From NCBI GenBank assembly GCA_027449865.1, contig DAIDKV010000195.1:1-56395 (forward strand): a DNA stretch of 56,395 nucleotides, written 5' to 3'. Origin of the DNA: Planctomycetales bacterium. Its GTDB lineage: Bacteria > Planctomycetota > Planctomycetia > Isosphaerales > Isosphaeraceae. The notes below the pieces were generated by a model. It was not told where the DNA came from and did not search any database. It was given only the letters and a program-made list of their open reading frames with translations. Positions 18,132 through 28,676 of the stretch are shown one piece after another. How positions within the stretch are numbered: position 1 is the first letter of the stretch; the number at the start of each line of letters is the position of its first letter. The position numbers were made by a program, and so were the translations under genes.

Positions 18132-19466
18132 TCAGTTGAGTTTACGGGCGACGGCTTCTCGGAGGGTTTCGCGGACGGGATCGAGGGTGATCCGGTCGTA
18201 GACGTCGGCGAAGAAGCCCTCGACGATCAGGCGGACGGCGGTCTCGCGGGGGATGCCGCGGGCCGCGGCGTAGAAGATCATGTCGTCGTCAACGCGTCCG
18301 GCGGTGGCGCCGTGGGTGCATCGGACGTCGTTGGCCTCGATTTCCAGGCCCGGGATGGAGTCGGCGCGGGCGGATTCGGAGAGGACGAGGTTGTCGTTCT
18401 TCTGGTAGGCGTCGGTGCGCTGGGCGTCTTTTTCGACGCGGATCATGCCCTTCCAGACGATGCGTGACCGACCTTGCAGGCCGCCCTTGTAGAGGAGGTC
18501 GCTGGTGGTGTGCGGGGCGGCGTGGTCCTGGCGGGTGAAATAGGCGAGGTGTTGTTTCCCGCCGGTGAACATCACGCCGTTGACCTGTGCGTCGGCGCCG
18601 GTGCCGGCCAGGACGACTTCCTGGTTGACCTTGGCGAGCCGGGAGCCCAGGCCGCCGACGGTCCACTGGATTGCGGCGTCCCGGCCGACGATCGCGCGTT
18701 CGCGGCTGAAGTGCCAGGTGGATTCGTCCCAGTTCTGGATGTTCACCAGTCGGAGTTTCGCGCCCTGGCCGAGGAAGACCTCGAGGGCGCCGGCGTGGAG
18801 GGCGGGGCCGGCGTCGTCGGGGCGTCGCGAGGCGGTTTCTCGGACGAGGGTGGCCTCGGCGCCGTCCTCGAGGACGACGAGCGTGTGGTTCATGTCGACG
18901 CCGACGGGCTGGGTGAGTCCGACGAGGTTGAACAGGGGCGCTTCGAGTCGGACGCCTTTCGGGACGTAGAGGAGGGTTCCGCCGGCCCAGAATGCGGCGT
19001 GGAGGGCGGCGAAGATGTCGTCGCCGGGGGTGACGGCCTGGGTGAGCAGGTATCGGTCGAGGATTTCGGGATGATCCTTCGCGGCGCGGGCGAGGTCGAC
19101 GAGGACGGCGCCTCCGAGTTTGGAGGAGTCGGCCTCGCGGGCGGGGGTGCCGTCGACGTGGAGGAGGCCGGTGGCGTAATGCGTGCCGAGGGCGTTCCAG
19201 AGGTCATCGAACGCGGCGGCGGCCGATGCGTCGGGTTGTTCGAGGGCGGCCGGTGGGGCGAAGGCGTCGAGCTTGAGCCCGCGGATATCGGTCCGCCGCC
19301 ACTCCTCGTCGCGGGCGTTTGGCCAGGCGAAGGCGCGGAAGCGTTCGAACGCCTCACGACGCCGGTCGACGAGCCAGCCGGGCTCGTCGCGCCCTTTCAA
19401 GAAGCGGTCGAAGGCGTCCTCGGTGAAGCCGCCGGTCTGGTGGTTCGTCGGTGATAAAGCTGTCAT
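18132..19466 (-). CDS. sufD: Fe-S cluster assembly scaffold subunit SufD
   Basis: 444 residues from the ATG at 19466 (an earlier in-frame start at 19484 is possible). It shows the SufBD beta-helix core: FYVPKG-like LLYVPKGVRLEAPLFNL, LVVLEDGAEATLV, TWHFSRERAIVGRDA and the C-terminal IEANDVRCTHGATAG followed by AARGIPRETAVRLIVEGFFADV. SufD pairs with SufB to form the SufBC2D complex. In this cluster it is separated from sufB by about 1.5 kb containing three unrelated small genes. Confidence 0.94.
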   Translation of the reverse strand: MTALSPTNHQTGGFTEDAFDRFLKGRDEPGWLVDRRREAFERFRAFAWPNARDEEWRRTDIRGLKLDAFAPPAALEQPDASAAAAFDDLWNALGTHYATGLLHVDGTPAREADSSKLGGAVLVDLARAAKDHPEILDRYLLTQAVTPGDDIFAALHAAFWAGGTLLYVPKGVRLEAPLFNLVGLTQPVGVDMNHTLVVLEDGAEATLVRETASRRPDDAGPALHAGALEVFLGQGAKLRLVNIQNWDESTWHFSRERAIVGRDAAIQWTVGGLGSRLAKVNQEVVLAGTGADAQVNGVMFTGGKQHLAYFTRQDHAAPHTTSDLLYKGGLQGRSRIVWKGMIRVEKDAQRTDAYQKNDNLVLSESARADSIPGLEIEANDVRCTHGATAGRVDDDMIFYAAARGIPRETAVRLIVEGFFADVYDRITLDPVRETLREAVARKLN

Positions 19467-19491
19467 ATTTTCGGTGACCCGCATTTGCTAA

Positions 19492-19878
19492 TCACTTAAG
19501 TTTGTCGAGCCATTGGTAGAGTACGTTGAGCAGGAAGAAGATTCCGGCACCAAGAAAACTGAAGAATGCAGCGAGAACCACCTTCCCGACTTCAAAACGA
19601 TTCGAGCGGAGCTTATCAAGCTCCTTGACGACATTCTTCAGACCCTCCTCGACTCGAATGAGCCGCTCCGTCGGGTCGGATCTGTCGAATTTCTCCGTGT
19701 AGTGTCTCAAGGATTCTTCGATGCGCGCGATCCGAGTACCCAACTCGTGGACCTGACTCTTAGCTTCATGCACGCTCTTCCTGAGGCCGTCCAAATCCCG
19801 ATAGACCGCCTTCAGGCTCTCCTCGAAGGCGTATGTTGTTTTGAGGAGCGTATCAATTTTTTCGGTGTTTGTCGGCAC
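19492..19878 (-). CDS. Coiled-coil protein with C-terminal membrane anchor
   Basis: 128 residues, no family recognised. Residues about 5-95 are almost entirely charged heptad-like helix (EESLKAVYRDLDGLRKSVHEA, ARIEESLRHYTEK, RLIRVEEGLKNVV), followed by a hydrophobic span at about 99-123 (VVLAAFFSFLGAGIFFLLNVL) and a short KLK tail. It looks like a tail-anchored coiled-coil protein. The DNA here is visibly less GC-rich than the neighbouring suf genes, suggesting later insertion. It sits 25 bp upstream of sufD on the same strand. Confidence 0.75.
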   Translation of the reverse strand: MPTNTEKIDTLLKTTYAFEESLKAVYRDLDGLRKSVHEAKSQVHELGTRIARIEESLRHYTEKFDRSDPTERLIRVEEGLKNVVKELDKLRSNRFEVGKVVLAAFFSFLGAGIFFLLNVLYQWLDKLK

Positions 19879-19886
19879 GGCGACTC

Positions 19887-20465
19887 TCAGTCCTTTCCGG
19901 CGCCGACATTCATCCGAAGCAATTTCATCACCAGGCTCCGGGACCGAAATTCGAGCAATTCTCGGTACAATCGCCCGATCCGGTCTTTCATCAAGGCTTC
20001 GTTCCTGAGCTCTTGCAGGGTAAAGCCTTCGCCGAAAGTCCCCATGTCATCGGAAAGCTTGAGGTAGGCCGCGACATCCTCCCCGGCGACATCGCATGCC
20101 TGCCAGAACCACGTGACCCGTATCGGATGGAGGGCCTCCCCGATCTCACGCTTCGCCATCTTGATGGCACTGGCCATGTAAACGTTCACGCCAGGATCAT
20201 GGTGCAACAATTCTTCCGGGCCGATCTCGCGAGGCTCCGAGACAGTGATGATGGCACCGGGTTCCGCCGCGAATCCCCTGGGGAGGGTGGACAATCTCTC
20301 CTGGATCTCATGGACGACACCTTCATATGCCGGACTGATCCAGGAATCGTCCTCGGTGTAACCGTACTCGGGACCATTCAATCCTTCCACATTCGCGTAG
20401 AAGTACAGCCGGCGAGCCTTCGGCCCCTCGCGGACCTCGGCGACGTAATATCGGTCGGGCAACAT
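19887..20465 (-). CDS. Hypothetical protein
   Basis: 192 residues with no recognised family. The N-terminus is beta-rich with aromatic residues (DRYYVAEVREGPKARRLYFYANV), the middle has a PREIGPEELLHHDPG stretch, and the C-terminus is helical and basic. No signal peptide or membrane span. It lies 8 bp before the coiled-coil gene and 28 bp after the aspartic-protease-like gene, so the three form a unit inserted between sufB and sufD. Lower GC than the suf genes suggests a separate origin. Confidence 0.7.
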   Translation of the reverse strand: MLPDRYYVAEVREGPKARRLYFYANVEGLNGPEYGYTEDDSWISPAYEGVVHEIQERLSTLPRGFAAEPGAIITVSEPREIGPEELLHHDPGVNVYMASAIKMAKREIGEALHPIRVTWFWQACDVAGEDVAAYLKLSDDMGTFGEGFTLQELRNEALMKDRIGRLYRELLEFRSRSLVMKLLRMNVGAGKD

Positions 20466-20493
20466 GAGTCGTGCCTCTCCCCGACGGTTCGGA

Positions 20494-20880
20494 TCACTTC
20501 AAATCCATCCGCTTCACGTGAATGAGCCGATGCGCGGCCATGTCGACGGCGGCCTGCGACTGCTCCAGCGCGATGTAGCCGATGAGCGGCTCGTAGTGCC
20601 CGTCCACGGGATCCATCTCCACCAAGAGGACCTCGCCGGAGATCGGCGGGAAGCCCTCGATCTCGATCCGGACCGGGCCGCAAATCTCGCTCCCGACCAC
20701 CTCCTGCGTCGCCGTCAGCAACTCAACCGCCCTGGTCTGCGGCAGATCACCGAGCCGGTCGCGCCAGGCCATCGGCAGCGTGAGATGCGAGGCGCCCGTA
20801 TCCACCAGCGCCTCGCATGGCAGGACCTTCGACGGGTCTGAAAAGCTGGCGACCGTCACCGAGGCCGTGATCCGTCCCAT
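20494..20880 (-). CDS. Retropepsin-like aspartic protease (clan AA family)
   Basis: 128 residues from the ATG at 20880, preceded by a strong GGGGAGGGGAG site. It contains the single-domain clan AA signature ALVDTGASHLTLP, where DTGAS carries the catalytic aspartate, and a later PLIGYIALEQ segment typical of the second half of the fold. Such small bacterial proteins dimerise to form the active site; substrates are mostly unknown. A longer form from 20952 would overlap the sufB stop by 4 bp, so coupling to sufB is an alternative. Confidence 0.8.
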   Translation of the reverse strand: MGRITASVTVASFSDPSKVLPCEALVDTGASHLTLPMAWRDRLGDLPQTRAVELLTATQEVVGSEICGPVRIEIEGFPPISGEVLLVEMDPVDGHYEPLIGYIALEQSQAAVDMAAHRLIHVKRMDLK

Positions 20881-20948
20881 GCTCCCCTCCCCGACGGCCC
20901 CACTCGCCGATTGTTCGGCCTCGGCCGTTCGAGTGCGGACGATCGGCC

Positions 20949-22364
20949 TCATCCCACCGAGCCTTCCATCTGGAGCTGGATCAGCTTGTTCATCTCGACG
21001 GCGTACTCCATCGGCAGCTCCTTCACGAGCGGCTCGATGAACCCGCTGACGATCAGCGTCGACGCCTCAGCTTCGGAGAGTCCGCGGCTCATCAGGTAGA
21101 AGAGCTGCTCCTCGCCGATCTTCGAGACGCTCGCCTCGTGGCCGATCTTCACGTCGTCCTCGTCGATCTCGATGTACGGGTACGTGTCGGACCGGCTGAA
21201 CGGGTCGAGGATCAGCGCGTCGCAGACGACGTTCGACTTCGAGCCCTTCGCTCCGTCGGCCACCTTCAGCAAACCGCGGTAGCTGGCCCGGCCGCCATTT
21301 TTGCTGATGCTCTTGGAGATGATCCGCGAGCTGGTGTAAGGCGCTCCGTGGACCACCTTGCCGCCGGCGTCCTGATGCTGCCCCTTGCCCGCGAACGCGA
21401 TCGAAAGGATCTCGCCCCGCGCCCCCTTGCCCATCATGTAGACCGCCGGATATTTCATCGTCAGCTTGCTGCCGAGGTTGCCGTCGACCCATTCCATCAG
21501 CGCGTCCTCGTGAGCCACGGCCCGCTTGGTCACGAGGTTGTAGATGTTATTGGCCCAGTTCTGGATCGTCGTGTACCGGCACCGGCCGTGCTTCTTCACC
21601 ACGATCTCGACCACCGCCGAGTGCAGGCTCTCGCTCGTGTAGATCGGCGCCGTGCATCCCTCGACGTAGTGGACCTGTGCCCCTTCCTCGACGACGATCA
21701 GGGTTCGCTCGAACTGCCCCATGTTCTCGGCGTTGATCCGGAAGTACGCCTGCAAGGGGATATCGACCTTGACCCCGGCCGGGACGTAGACGAACGAGCC
21801 GCCGCTCCAGACCGCCGAGTTCAGCGCGGCGAACTTGTTGTCGTGGATCGGGATGACCGTTCCGAAGTATTCGCGGACGAGGTCGGGATACTCGCGGATC
21901 GCCGTGTCGGTGTCGACGAAGAGCACGCCCTTCTTCTGAAGATCCTCGCGAAGGCTGTGATAAACGACCTCGGATTCGTACTGGGCTCCGACTCCGGCGA
22001 GGAACTTGCGTTCGGCCTCGGGGATGCCCAGTTTCTCGAAGGTGTTCTTGATCTCGGCGGGTACGTCGTCCCAGCTTCGGCCCTGGCGGTCGGTTGCCTT
22101 CATGTAGTAATGAATATCGTCGAAATTCAGCTCGGCGAGGTCGCCGCCCCAGGTCGGCATCGGCTTTTGCTGGAAGACATCGAGTGCCTTGAGGCGGAAC
22201 TCGCGCATCCAGGCCGGCTCGTTCTTCATTTCGGAGATCTGGCAGACGACCTCGCGCGTGAGCCCCTTGCCGCTCTTGTAGGCGTAGTTGACGTCGGAAT
22301 CGCGGAAGCCGTACTTGTACTCCTCCTTGATGCCCGCCACCTGGAGGTTCAGATCGGTTGCCAT
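20949..22364 (-). CDS. sufB: Fe-S cluster assembly scaffold subunit SufB
   Basis: 471 residues, full length. It begins with the usual [20 protein letters not shown] and has the diagnostic [39 protein letters not shown] and [17 protein letters not shown] segments, with the C-terminal [21 protein letters not shown]. SufB receives sulfur from SufE and, with SufC and SufD, builds the nascent cluster. It is 91 bp downstream of sufC. It is one of the most strongly conserved proteins in the window, so the assignment is secure. Confidence 0.97.
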   Translation of the reverse strand: MATDLNLQVAGIKEEYKYGFRDSDVNYAYKSGKGLTREVVCQISEMKNEPAWMREFRLKALDVFQQKPMPTWGGDLAELNFDDIHYYMKATDRQGRSWDDVPAEIKNTFEKLGIPEAERKFLAGVGAQYESEVVYHSLREDLQKKGVLFVDTDTAIREYPDLVREYFGTVIPIHDNKFAALNSAVWSGGSFVYVPAGVKVDIPLQAYFRINAENMGQFERTLIVVEEGAQVHYVEGCTAPIYTSESLHSAVVEIVVKKHGRCRYTTIQNWANNIYNLVTKRAVAHEDALMEWVDGNLGSKLTMKYPAVYMMGKGARGEILSIAFAGKGQHQDAGGKVVHGAPYTSSRIISKSISKNGGRASYRGLLKVADGAKGSKSNVVCDALILDPFSRSDTYPYIEIDEDDVKIGHEASVSKIGEEQLFYLMSRGLSEAEASTLIVSGFIEPLVKELPMEYAVEMNKLIQLQMEGSVG

Positions 22365-22455
22365 CGGGATTATCCTTCCGTTCGGAGCCGGTGGGTCACT
22401 TGTCTGCTCACGGTCGTTCTGTGTCGAGGGTTGGTCGGTTGGTCGTGGCTGGGAG

Positions 22456-23298
22456 TCATCTCGCGGGCTGAAGCGAGGCGTCAGCCTTGGGGACGGCCTC
22501 GATTTCGTCCTCGAGGCGGGCGGCGTCGGGATACCGGGCCCGGATCCAGTCGTAGCCCTGGCTTTCGAGTGTCTTGACCAGCTCGGGTCCGCCGTCCTCG
22601 ACGATCCGGCCGCCGAAGAGGATGTGGACGAACTGCGGCTTGATGTAGGTGAGAATTCGCTCGTAGTGGGTGATCACCAGGATGCCGGTCGCGTGCCGTT
22701 CGGCGACGCGGTTGACTCCTTCGGAGACGATTCGGACGGCGTCGATGTCGAGGCCGCTGTCGGTCTCATCGAGGATGGCGAAGGCCGGGCGAAGCATCGC
22801 CATTTGAAGGATCTCGGCCCGCTTCTTTTCGCCGCCGGAGAACCCCTCGTTCAGATAGCGCCTGGCGAATTCCTGGTCGACGCCCAGCTCGTCCATCTGC
22901 TCGCGCATTTCCTTGCGGAATTCGCGCATGGGGACCAGCTCCTGCCCCTCCTTGCGGTCGGGGTTGCGCACGTTGGTCACGGCGTGCCGCAGGAAGTTGG
23001 CGACCGAGACGCCGGGGATCGACGTCGGGTACTGAAAGGCCAGGAAGATTCCGGCCTTGGCCCGTTCGTCGGCCTCCATTCCCAGGATGTCCTGGCCGTC
23101 GATCTCGGCGGTTCCCTCGGTCACCTCGTACCGGGGATGGCCGGCGAGCGCGTAGCTCAGGGTGCTCTTCCCCGAGCCGTTCGGGCCCATCAGCGCGTGG
23201 ACCTCGCCCTGGCGGATTGTCAGATCGACGCCCCGGAGAATCTCCTTGCCGTCGATCGCCACGTGAAGGTTGCGGATGGTCAGGACCTTGCTGCTCAT
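22456..23298 (-). CDS. sufC: Fe-S cluster assembly ATPase SufC
   Basis: 280 residues from the ATG at 23298, chosen because SufC proteins start near [16 protein letters not shown]; a GGAAAG lies just upstream. ABC ATPase motifs are all present: Walker [10 protein letters not shown], signature [11 protein letters not shown], Walker [13 protein letters not shown] and the H-loop in [10 protein letters not shown]. The C-terminal extension ([16 protein letters not shown]) is slightly longer than usual. SufC dimer ATP hydrolysis drives conformational change in SufB-SufD. It is the first structural suf gene after the regulator. Confidence 0.96.
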   Translation of the reverse strand: MSSKVLTIRNLHVAIDGKEILRGVDLTIRQGEVHALMGPNGSGKSTLSYALAGHPRYEVTEGTAEIDGQDILGMEADERAKAGIFLAFQYPTSIPGVSVANFLRHAVTNVRNPDRKEGQELVPMREFRKEMREQMDELGVDQEFARRYLNEGFSGGEKKRAEILQMAMLRPAFAILDETDSGLDIDAVRIVSEGVNRVAERHATGILVITHYERILTYIKPQFVHILFGGRIVEDGGPELVKTLESQGYDWIRARYPDAARLEDEIEAVPKADASLQPAR

Positions 23299-23524
23299 TG
23301 TCTTTCCAGTTTTCAGGACGTCGGAGTCAGGAGCCAGTTTCGAGCGATTGGGTCGTCGCGGCCGGTTTGCTCCGCGGGACTTTACCAACGACGGACCACT
23401 TGCCATTCCTCGAAGTCGTCCGCGGGTCTCAAGGCCGGTTGCCAGTCTGGGATCATCGGCGAACCGTGGTCGGTCTGGCGGTGCTCGCCAGCGACCACGC
23501 ACGCTCGATCGATCCCGCGATCCC

Positions 23525-24160
23525 TCATGCCGAGACTTCCCGGGGCCGGAAGTCGCACGAATGATCGCCGTCGAGGCGGCACTGGCTGAGCCGGAGGGCA
23601 AGGCCAAGCACCTTCTCGAACATCTTGCGCTCAAGGGCGCAAATATTTCGATCAGACTCGGCCAGCTCGTAATACGGGCACGAGTGCTGGCGGAGGATGG
23701 GCGAGGCGCCGGCCGGGTCGCGGGCGACCTCGGCCTCGACCCCACGATCGTGCAGCAGGGTGGTCAACTGGACGAGGCGTCCTTCCCACCCCGGGCTGCT
23801 CACGTCTCGCCGGTAGAGTTCGGCGAGCCGTTCGGTGATCCGGGCGAAGAGGTGCCGGCGAAGCTTCCGGTCCTCGACGGTGGTCATCAACTCGCCCCAG
23901 AGGGCGACCGCCAGATCGGCGTAGTTCTGTCCCAGCCGCTTCTGGGCCTCGACGCTCGCCTGGTAGGCGTGTCTCGGGCGCCCGCGACCCCGGGCTTCGG
24001 CCTCGGCCCGGCGCTCGACCAGACCCGACTCCAGGAGCCGTCCCAGCCGATTGCGGACCGCCGTTCCGGTGACGCCCAGTTGTTCGGACATCTCAGCGAC
24101 GGTCATTGGCCCGCGCCGACGGAGAAGATCCAGCAGCGCTCGATCCGAGGATTCCGACAT
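23525..24160 (-). CDS. sufR: SufR-like iron-sulfur transcriptional regulator
   Basis: 211 residues from the ATG at 24160. The N-terminus is a winged helix (ALLDLLRRRGPMTVAEMSEQLGVTGTAVRNRLGRLLESGLVERR, about 8-50) followed by the basic wing RGRGRPRHAY. The C-terminus holds cysteines at 161, 174, 194 and 202; C161 and C174 are 12 residues apart, as in SufR Fe-S binding. SufR-type regulators repress suf genes when their cluster is intact. The gene is the first of the leftward suf run, 226 bp before sufC, and probably controls it and itself. Spacing of the last two cysteines differs from what I recall for cyanobacterial SufR. Confidence 0.85.
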   Translation of the reverse strand: MSESSDRALLDLLRRRGPMTVAEMSEQLGVTGTAVRNRLGRLLESGLVERRAEAEARGRGRPRHAYQASVEAQKRLGQNYADLAVALWGELMTTVEDRKLRRHLFARITERLAELYRRDVSSPGWEGRLVQLTTLLHDRGVEAEVARDPAGASPILRQHSCPYYELAESDRNICALERKMFEKVLGLALRLSQCRLDGDHSCDFRPREVSA

Positions 24161-24490
24161 CGCCGCCACACCCCCTGGCCCTTCGGCACTCCGGCCGATC
24201 TTCTCAGGCGACACGACGACCGAAAGCCGATCGCTCGCCACTCTCCACATCCTAGGGATCCGCCCCCCGATCGTCCATCCGGTACTCCCGTTTTTTCGCA
24301 AAGAATCCTGTGAAAAATCTTCCGGGGGGGAATTGGGGGAGAGGATTTCGGGGGTGATCGTCGGCGGTGGGATGCTGGCGCCTTTTCGTCTGGCCTGTTG
24401 GACCACTATAAAAGAGCAGACCATCGATCGAGGACCGAAACCCGGCCGTGACGCCCGTCCTGGAACTGTCGATGATCCGCGGAGACTTTC
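24161..24490. promoter_or_regulatory. Divergent promoter region between sufR and the CheBR-kinase gene
   Basis: 330 bp with no supported gene, between divergent starts at 24160 and 24491. It is locally AT-richer and contains TATAAA at 24407-24412, a candidate -10 for the plus-strand gene. A SufR operator would be expected here, but none was recognised with confidence. Confidence 0.5.
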
Positions 24491-27400
24491 ATGACAAGTG
24501 ATGGAGAGTCGGTCGATCCCGCGCCGATGGCGGCGGACCTCGATCTGGATGAGGTTGCGCCTCGGTTGGTGGTCGGTGTGGGGGCCTCGGCCGGCGGGCT
24601 GGAGGCGTTGGAGCGGCTCTTCGAGGAGATGCCGACGGATACGGGCATGGCCTTCGTGGTGGTCCAGCACCTCTCGCCGAATTACAAGAGCATGACCGAT
24701 GAGATCCTGGCGCGTCGGACGGGACTTCCGATCCGGCTGGCTGAGGATGGGATCAAGGTCCAGCGAGACACGATCTACCTGATCCCGCCCCGGAAGGACA
24801 TGATTCTCCGGGAAGGGCGATTGTTGCTGACGGACAAGGATCCCGACCAGCTTGTGACCCTGCCGATCGACGTGTTTCTCCGCTCACTGGCGCAGGAGGC
24901 GGGTGATCGGGGGGTTGCGATCATCCTCTCGGGCACGGGGAGTGACGGTTCGCGCGGGGTTCGCGATGTTCACGAGGCGGGCGGGCTGGTGATCGCCCAC
25001 GATCCGCAGGCCGCCAAGTTCGACGGGATGCCTCGAAGCGCCATTGATACCGGGACGACCGACCTGACCCTGGCGCCGGAGTTGATGCCCGAGGCGTTGC
25101 TTCGGCACCTGAAGAGTCCGCATGTCGGGCCTCATCCGCCGACGGCGGAGCCGACGGGCGTGGACGCGATTTTTCGGTTGCTTCGCGATGGATACGCGAT
25201 CGACTTCTCGCATTACAAGCCGGACACCGTGGCTCGCCGGCTGGAGCGGCGGCTTTCGCTGGGCGAGGTTCCTGGGCTGGACGAGTACGCGCGTCGGCTT
25301 TCGGACGATCCGGCCGAGCTGAACCTGCTGTACAAGGATCTGCTGATCGGCGTCACCCGGTTTTTCCGCGACGAGGAAGCCTTTGCCCGGATCGGGCGGG
25401 ATGTGCTTCCCGAGCTTCTCGGACGCCTGGCGCCTGGCGAGGAGTTTCGGGCCTGGGTTGCTGGTTGTGCGACGGGTGAGGAGGCGTATTCGCTCGCGAT
25501 CCTGGTTCGGGAGGGGATGGAGGCGCTCGGCCGCACCGGCCCGTTGAAGATTTTCGCGACCGACGCGCACCGCGCCTCGCTCGACACCGCCGGCGCCGGC
25601 ATCTATTCCGAAGCGGTCTGCGCCGATGTCGGCGCCGATCGGCTGAACCGGTTTTTCACCCGGGTTGCCGGAGGCTTTCAGGTCTCGGCCGACCTCCGAA
25701 GGTCGATTGTTTTCGCGCAGCACAATGTCCTGAAGGATGCCCCGTTCACCAAGCTGGATCTGGTCTCCTGCCGGAACATGCTGATTTATCTTCGTCCGGC
25801 CGCGCAGAAACGGGTGCTTTCGCTCTTCCATTTCGCGCTGAAGACGGGGGGTGTTCTTTTTCTGGGTCCGAGCGAGACTCCTGGCGAGGTGAACGACGAG
25901 TTCGATCCGCTGGACCCTCGTTGGAAGTTTTACCGGAAGCGTCGGGATGTTCGGCTCGTCGCCGATCTTCGGCTGACGGAGGTCACGCCACAGGTTCGGT
26001 CTCCGGCTGGTGGCGTGCCTCCGCCGGCCGAGGCGCATCTGATCGGGACCTACGACGCTCTTCTCGATGAATTCATGCCGCCTGGTCTGCTGGTGAACGA
26101 GCGGGGTACGGTGATTCAGTCGTTTGGCGGGGCGAGCAAGTATCTGAAGTTTCGGGAGGGGCGCGTCACCACCGATCTGCTCGAGCTGGTCGAGCCCGAG
26201 GTACGAACGGCGCTCACCGGGGCCCTTCCGCGGGCCTTCAAGGAGCTAACCCGGGTCGCTTACAAGGGGCTTCGGGTCTCGGCCGCGGGGGTCGATCGGT
26301 TGATCAACCTCACGGTTCGGCCGATCCGCGATCGACGCGCGGGGGTTAGCCACGCTCTGATCCAGTTTGAGGATCTCGGAGAGGCGCCCTCCGTTCGCGA
26401 GACCGTCCACGAGATCGACCTCGGCCAGGCGTCTCGCGAGCAGATCCTCGCCCTGGAGGGGGAGCTACGATACACCAAGGAAAATCTCCAGGCGGTCATC
26501 GAGGAGATGGAGACCAGCAACGAGGAACTTCAGTCGACCAACCAGGAACTGACCGCCGCCAACGAGGAATTGCAGAGCACCAACGAGGAACTGCACTCAG
26601 TCAACGAAGAACTGTACACAGTGAACACCGAGTATCAGAAGAAGATCTCCGAGCTGACCGAGCTGACGGCCGACATGGACAACCTTCTGATCAGCACCGA
26701 GGTGCACACCATTTTCCTCGACCGCGACTTCCGCATTCGCAAGTTTACCCCGAAGATTGCCGAGACGTTCAACCTGATGCCCCAGGATCTCGGCCGAAAG
26801 ATCGACAATTTTACCTACACGATTGATCGTCCGGAGTTGATGGACGATCTTCGATCGGTGCTTGAGCGATCAGCGCCCCTGGAGCGCCAGGTGCGTGACC
26901 GCCGGGGGAACTGGTTCTTGCTTCGGATTCTTCCGTACCGCGCTGGTCTGGCGACCAACGGGGTAGTGCTCACGCTGGTGGACCTCTCGGGCGTGAAGCG
27001 GGCCGAGGCCGAGGCCCGGCGGAAGGACGAGCAATTGAATGGCATCCTTCGTAATTCCCCGAACTGGATGTTCATTCGAGACACAACAGGTCGATATGTG
27101 CTCTCGGATGAATCGTTCCGTCGGGCGGTCGGTCGCGACCCCCTGGGCAAGACGCCCGCCGAGCTATTCCCTCCGGATGTCGCCGAACGGATGACAAGCC
27201 GCGATGAGCAGGTCATCAACGAGGGCATGGAGATTCAGGACGAGGTGGTGATTCCGCTGAGCGATGGCCCGCATACGTTTCTTTCCGTGAAGTTTCCCCT
27301 GCGTGACGAGGCGGGGCGGATCACGGGTGTCGGCGGGATCAAGACCGACGTCACGCCGATTCGAGAGGCCGAGCGCACGGCGAACGAGGCCGTGGCGCAA

Positions 27401-28528
27401 CGTGATCGGTTTCTGGCGATGCTCTCGCACGAGCTGCGCAACCCGCTGGCGGCGGTCGTCAACGCGGCCGAGATGGCCGCGCGATCGGCGCCCGAGGAGA
27501 CCGAGGCTGGGCGGTGGGTCGGAGTGATTGGGCGTCGGGCGCGTCACATGGCCCGGCTGGTGGATGACCTTCTCGAAGTGGCGCGGTTTACCCGGGATAA
27601 GATTGAGCTTCACCGCTTGATTTTCGATCTGGCCACGACCATCCCCGATGTCCTGGAGGAGGTTCGCCAGTGGTTTCTCGATGCCGGTGTCACTCTCGTT
27701 CACGAGGTGTCCACGGGGCCGGTCGCGGTCGATGGCGACGCCGACCGACTCCAGCAGGTTCAGGTCAATCTGCTTCGGAACGCGGCCAAGTACACGCCGG
27801 CTGGTGGCACGGTCTGGTACAGCGTCAGGCAGGAGAACGATCGGGCCGTGATCCGGGTCCGGGATAATGGCGTCGGCCTGGCACCTGAGATGATCGCGCA
27901 TGTGTTTGAGCCGTTCGTCCAGGCCGATACCTCGCTGGCGCGGGCGGGCGGCGGACTCGGGGTCGGCCTGACGCTCGTTCGCTCGATCGTGGATCTGCAT
28001 GACGGGACGGTCGAGCCCCTGAGCGAGGGCACGGGGCAGGGAAGCGAGTTCATTGTGCGCCTTCCGCTGGCCGACCCGGCCCAGATACCCGCCCCCGTTG
28101 ATCCGCGGGCGGAGAGACCCTTATCCCCGACCATAGCGTCGAAGGCCGGTGGCCCGGCGCCCCGGTTGATTGTCGTCGAGGACGATCCGGATATCCGGAC
28201 GTTTCTGGTTGAGCTTCTGGAGCTGGACGGGCACGACGTTCGATCGTTCGCTGACAGCGAGGCCGCGCTCCGGTCGCTGGAGACCGAGGGCGTGGACGTC
28301 GCCCTGCTCGACATCGGACTGCCGGGGATCGACGGGTGCGAGCTTGCCCGTCGGATACGGAGCCGGCCGGGTCGGCAACCTTACCTGATCGCCCTGACCG
28401 GCTACGGGCGGCAGGAAGACCTCGCGGCGACCTCCTCGGCCGGGTTCGATGCGCACCTGACCAAGCCGTTTCGATCGCAGGATCTCGGCCGGCTCCTGGA
28501 AACCGCGGCGGCGGGTCGACCGGAGTGA
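24491..28528 (+). CDS. CheB-CheR-PAS hybrid histidine kinase
   Basis: 1345 residues. A CheB methylesterase domain (about 25-205) keeps S33 (GASAGG), H60 (VVQHLSP) and D152 (GTGSDG). A CheR methyltransferase follows (about 215-480; [22 protein letters not shown]). Then a PAS-like region, a long coiled coil (about 645-735) of repeated NEELQSTN heptads, two PAS domains, a HisKA box with H near 980 ([10 protein letters not shown]), a HATPase domain ([17 protein letters not shown]) and a C-terminal receiver (about 1217-1335; [11 protein letters not shown]). It probably senses a signal and phosphorylates itself and a partner. GGAGAC precedes the ATG. No chemotaxis genes lie nearby, so a non-flagellar role is likely. 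Confidence 0.94.
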   Translation: MTSDGESVDPAPMAADLDLDEVAPRLVVGVGASAGGLEALERLFEEMPTDTGMAFVVVQHLSPNYKSMTDEILARRTGLPIRLAEDGIKVQRDTIYLIPPRKDMILREGRLLLTDKDPDQLVTLPIDVFLRSLAQEAGDRGVAIILSGTGSDGSRGVRDVHEAGGLVIAHDPQAAKFDGMPRSAIDTGTTDLTLAPELMPEALLRHLKSPHVGPHPPTAEPTGVDAIFRLLRDGYAIDFSHYKPDTVARRLERRLSLGEVPGLDEYARRLSDDPAELNLLYKDLLIGVTRFFRDEEAFARIGRDVLPELLGRLAPGEEFRAWVAGCATGEEAYSLAILVREGMEALGRTGPLKIFATDAHRASLDTAGAGIYSEAVCADVGADRLNRFFTRVAGGFQVSADLRRSIVFAQHNVLKDAPFTKLDLVSCRNMLIYLRPAAQKRVLSLFHFALKTGGVLFLGPSETPGEVNDEFDPLDPRWKFYRKRRDVRLVADLRLTEVTPQVRSPAGGVPPPAEAHLIGTYDALLDEFMPPGLLVNERGTVIQSFGGASKYLKFREGRVTTDLLELVEPEVRTALTGALPRAFKELTRVAYKGLRVSAAGVDRLINLTVRPIRDRRAGVSHALIQFEDLGEAPSVRETVHEIDLGQASREQILALEGELRYTKENLQAVIEEMETSNEELQSTNQELTAANEELQSTNEELHSVNEELYTVNTEYQKKISELTELTADMDNLLISTEVHTIFLDRDFRIRKFTPKIAETFNLMPQDLGRKIDNFTYTIDRPELMDDLRSVLERSAPLERQVRDRRGNWFLLRILPYRAGLATNGVVLTLVDLSGVKRAEAEARRKDEQLNGILRNSPNWMFIRDTTGRYVLSDESFRRAVGRDPLGKTPAELFPPDVAERMTSRDEQVINEGMEIQDEVVIPLSDGPHTFLSVKFPLRDEAGRITGVGGIKTDVTPIREAERTANEAVAQRDRFLAMLSHELRNPLAAVVNAAEMAARSAPEETEAGRWVGVIGRRARHMARLVDDLLEVARFTRDKIELHRLIFDLATTIPDVLEEVRQWFLDAGVTLVHEVSTGPVAVDGDADRLQQVQVNLLRNAAKYTPAGGTVWYSVRQENDRAVIRVRDNGVGLAPEMIAHVFEPFVQADTSLARAGGGLGVGLTLVRSIVDLHDGTVEPLSEGTGQGSEFIVRLPLADPAQIPAPVDPRAERPLSPTIASKAGGPAPRLIVVEDDPDIRTFLVELLELDGHDVRSFADSEAALRSLETEGVDVALLDIGLPGIDGCELARRIRSRPGRQPYLIALTGYGRQEDLAATSSAGFDAHLTKPFRSQDLGRLLETAAAGRPE

Positions 28529-28573
28529 GTGAGGAAGCATCTCGGGGGTTTATCGACGACCACGAAAACGAGG

Positions 28574-28608
28574 CGACCGCCCGAACCCGCGGAGGGGCCG
28601 GGCGGTCG
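28574..28608. terminator. GC-rich hairpin between convergent genes
   Basis: A perfect 10-bp inverted repeat, CGACCGCCCG at 28574-28583 and CGGGCGGTCG at 28599-28608, with a 15-nt loop. It lies between the stop of the hybrid kinase and that of the convergent repeat protein, so it could end transcription from either side. No clear T tract follows. Confidence 0.5.
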
Positions 28609-28676
28609 CGGTTGCGATCACCTCGCACAGAAATTATGAAAGCGTCTTGATGACGCGGTTCGGCCATTGTTCGAAG

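Noticed and set aside
24161-24490. SufR operator or a suf riboswitch
   Set aside because: The region is in the right place, but no dyad or aptamer fold could be pointed to with confidence.
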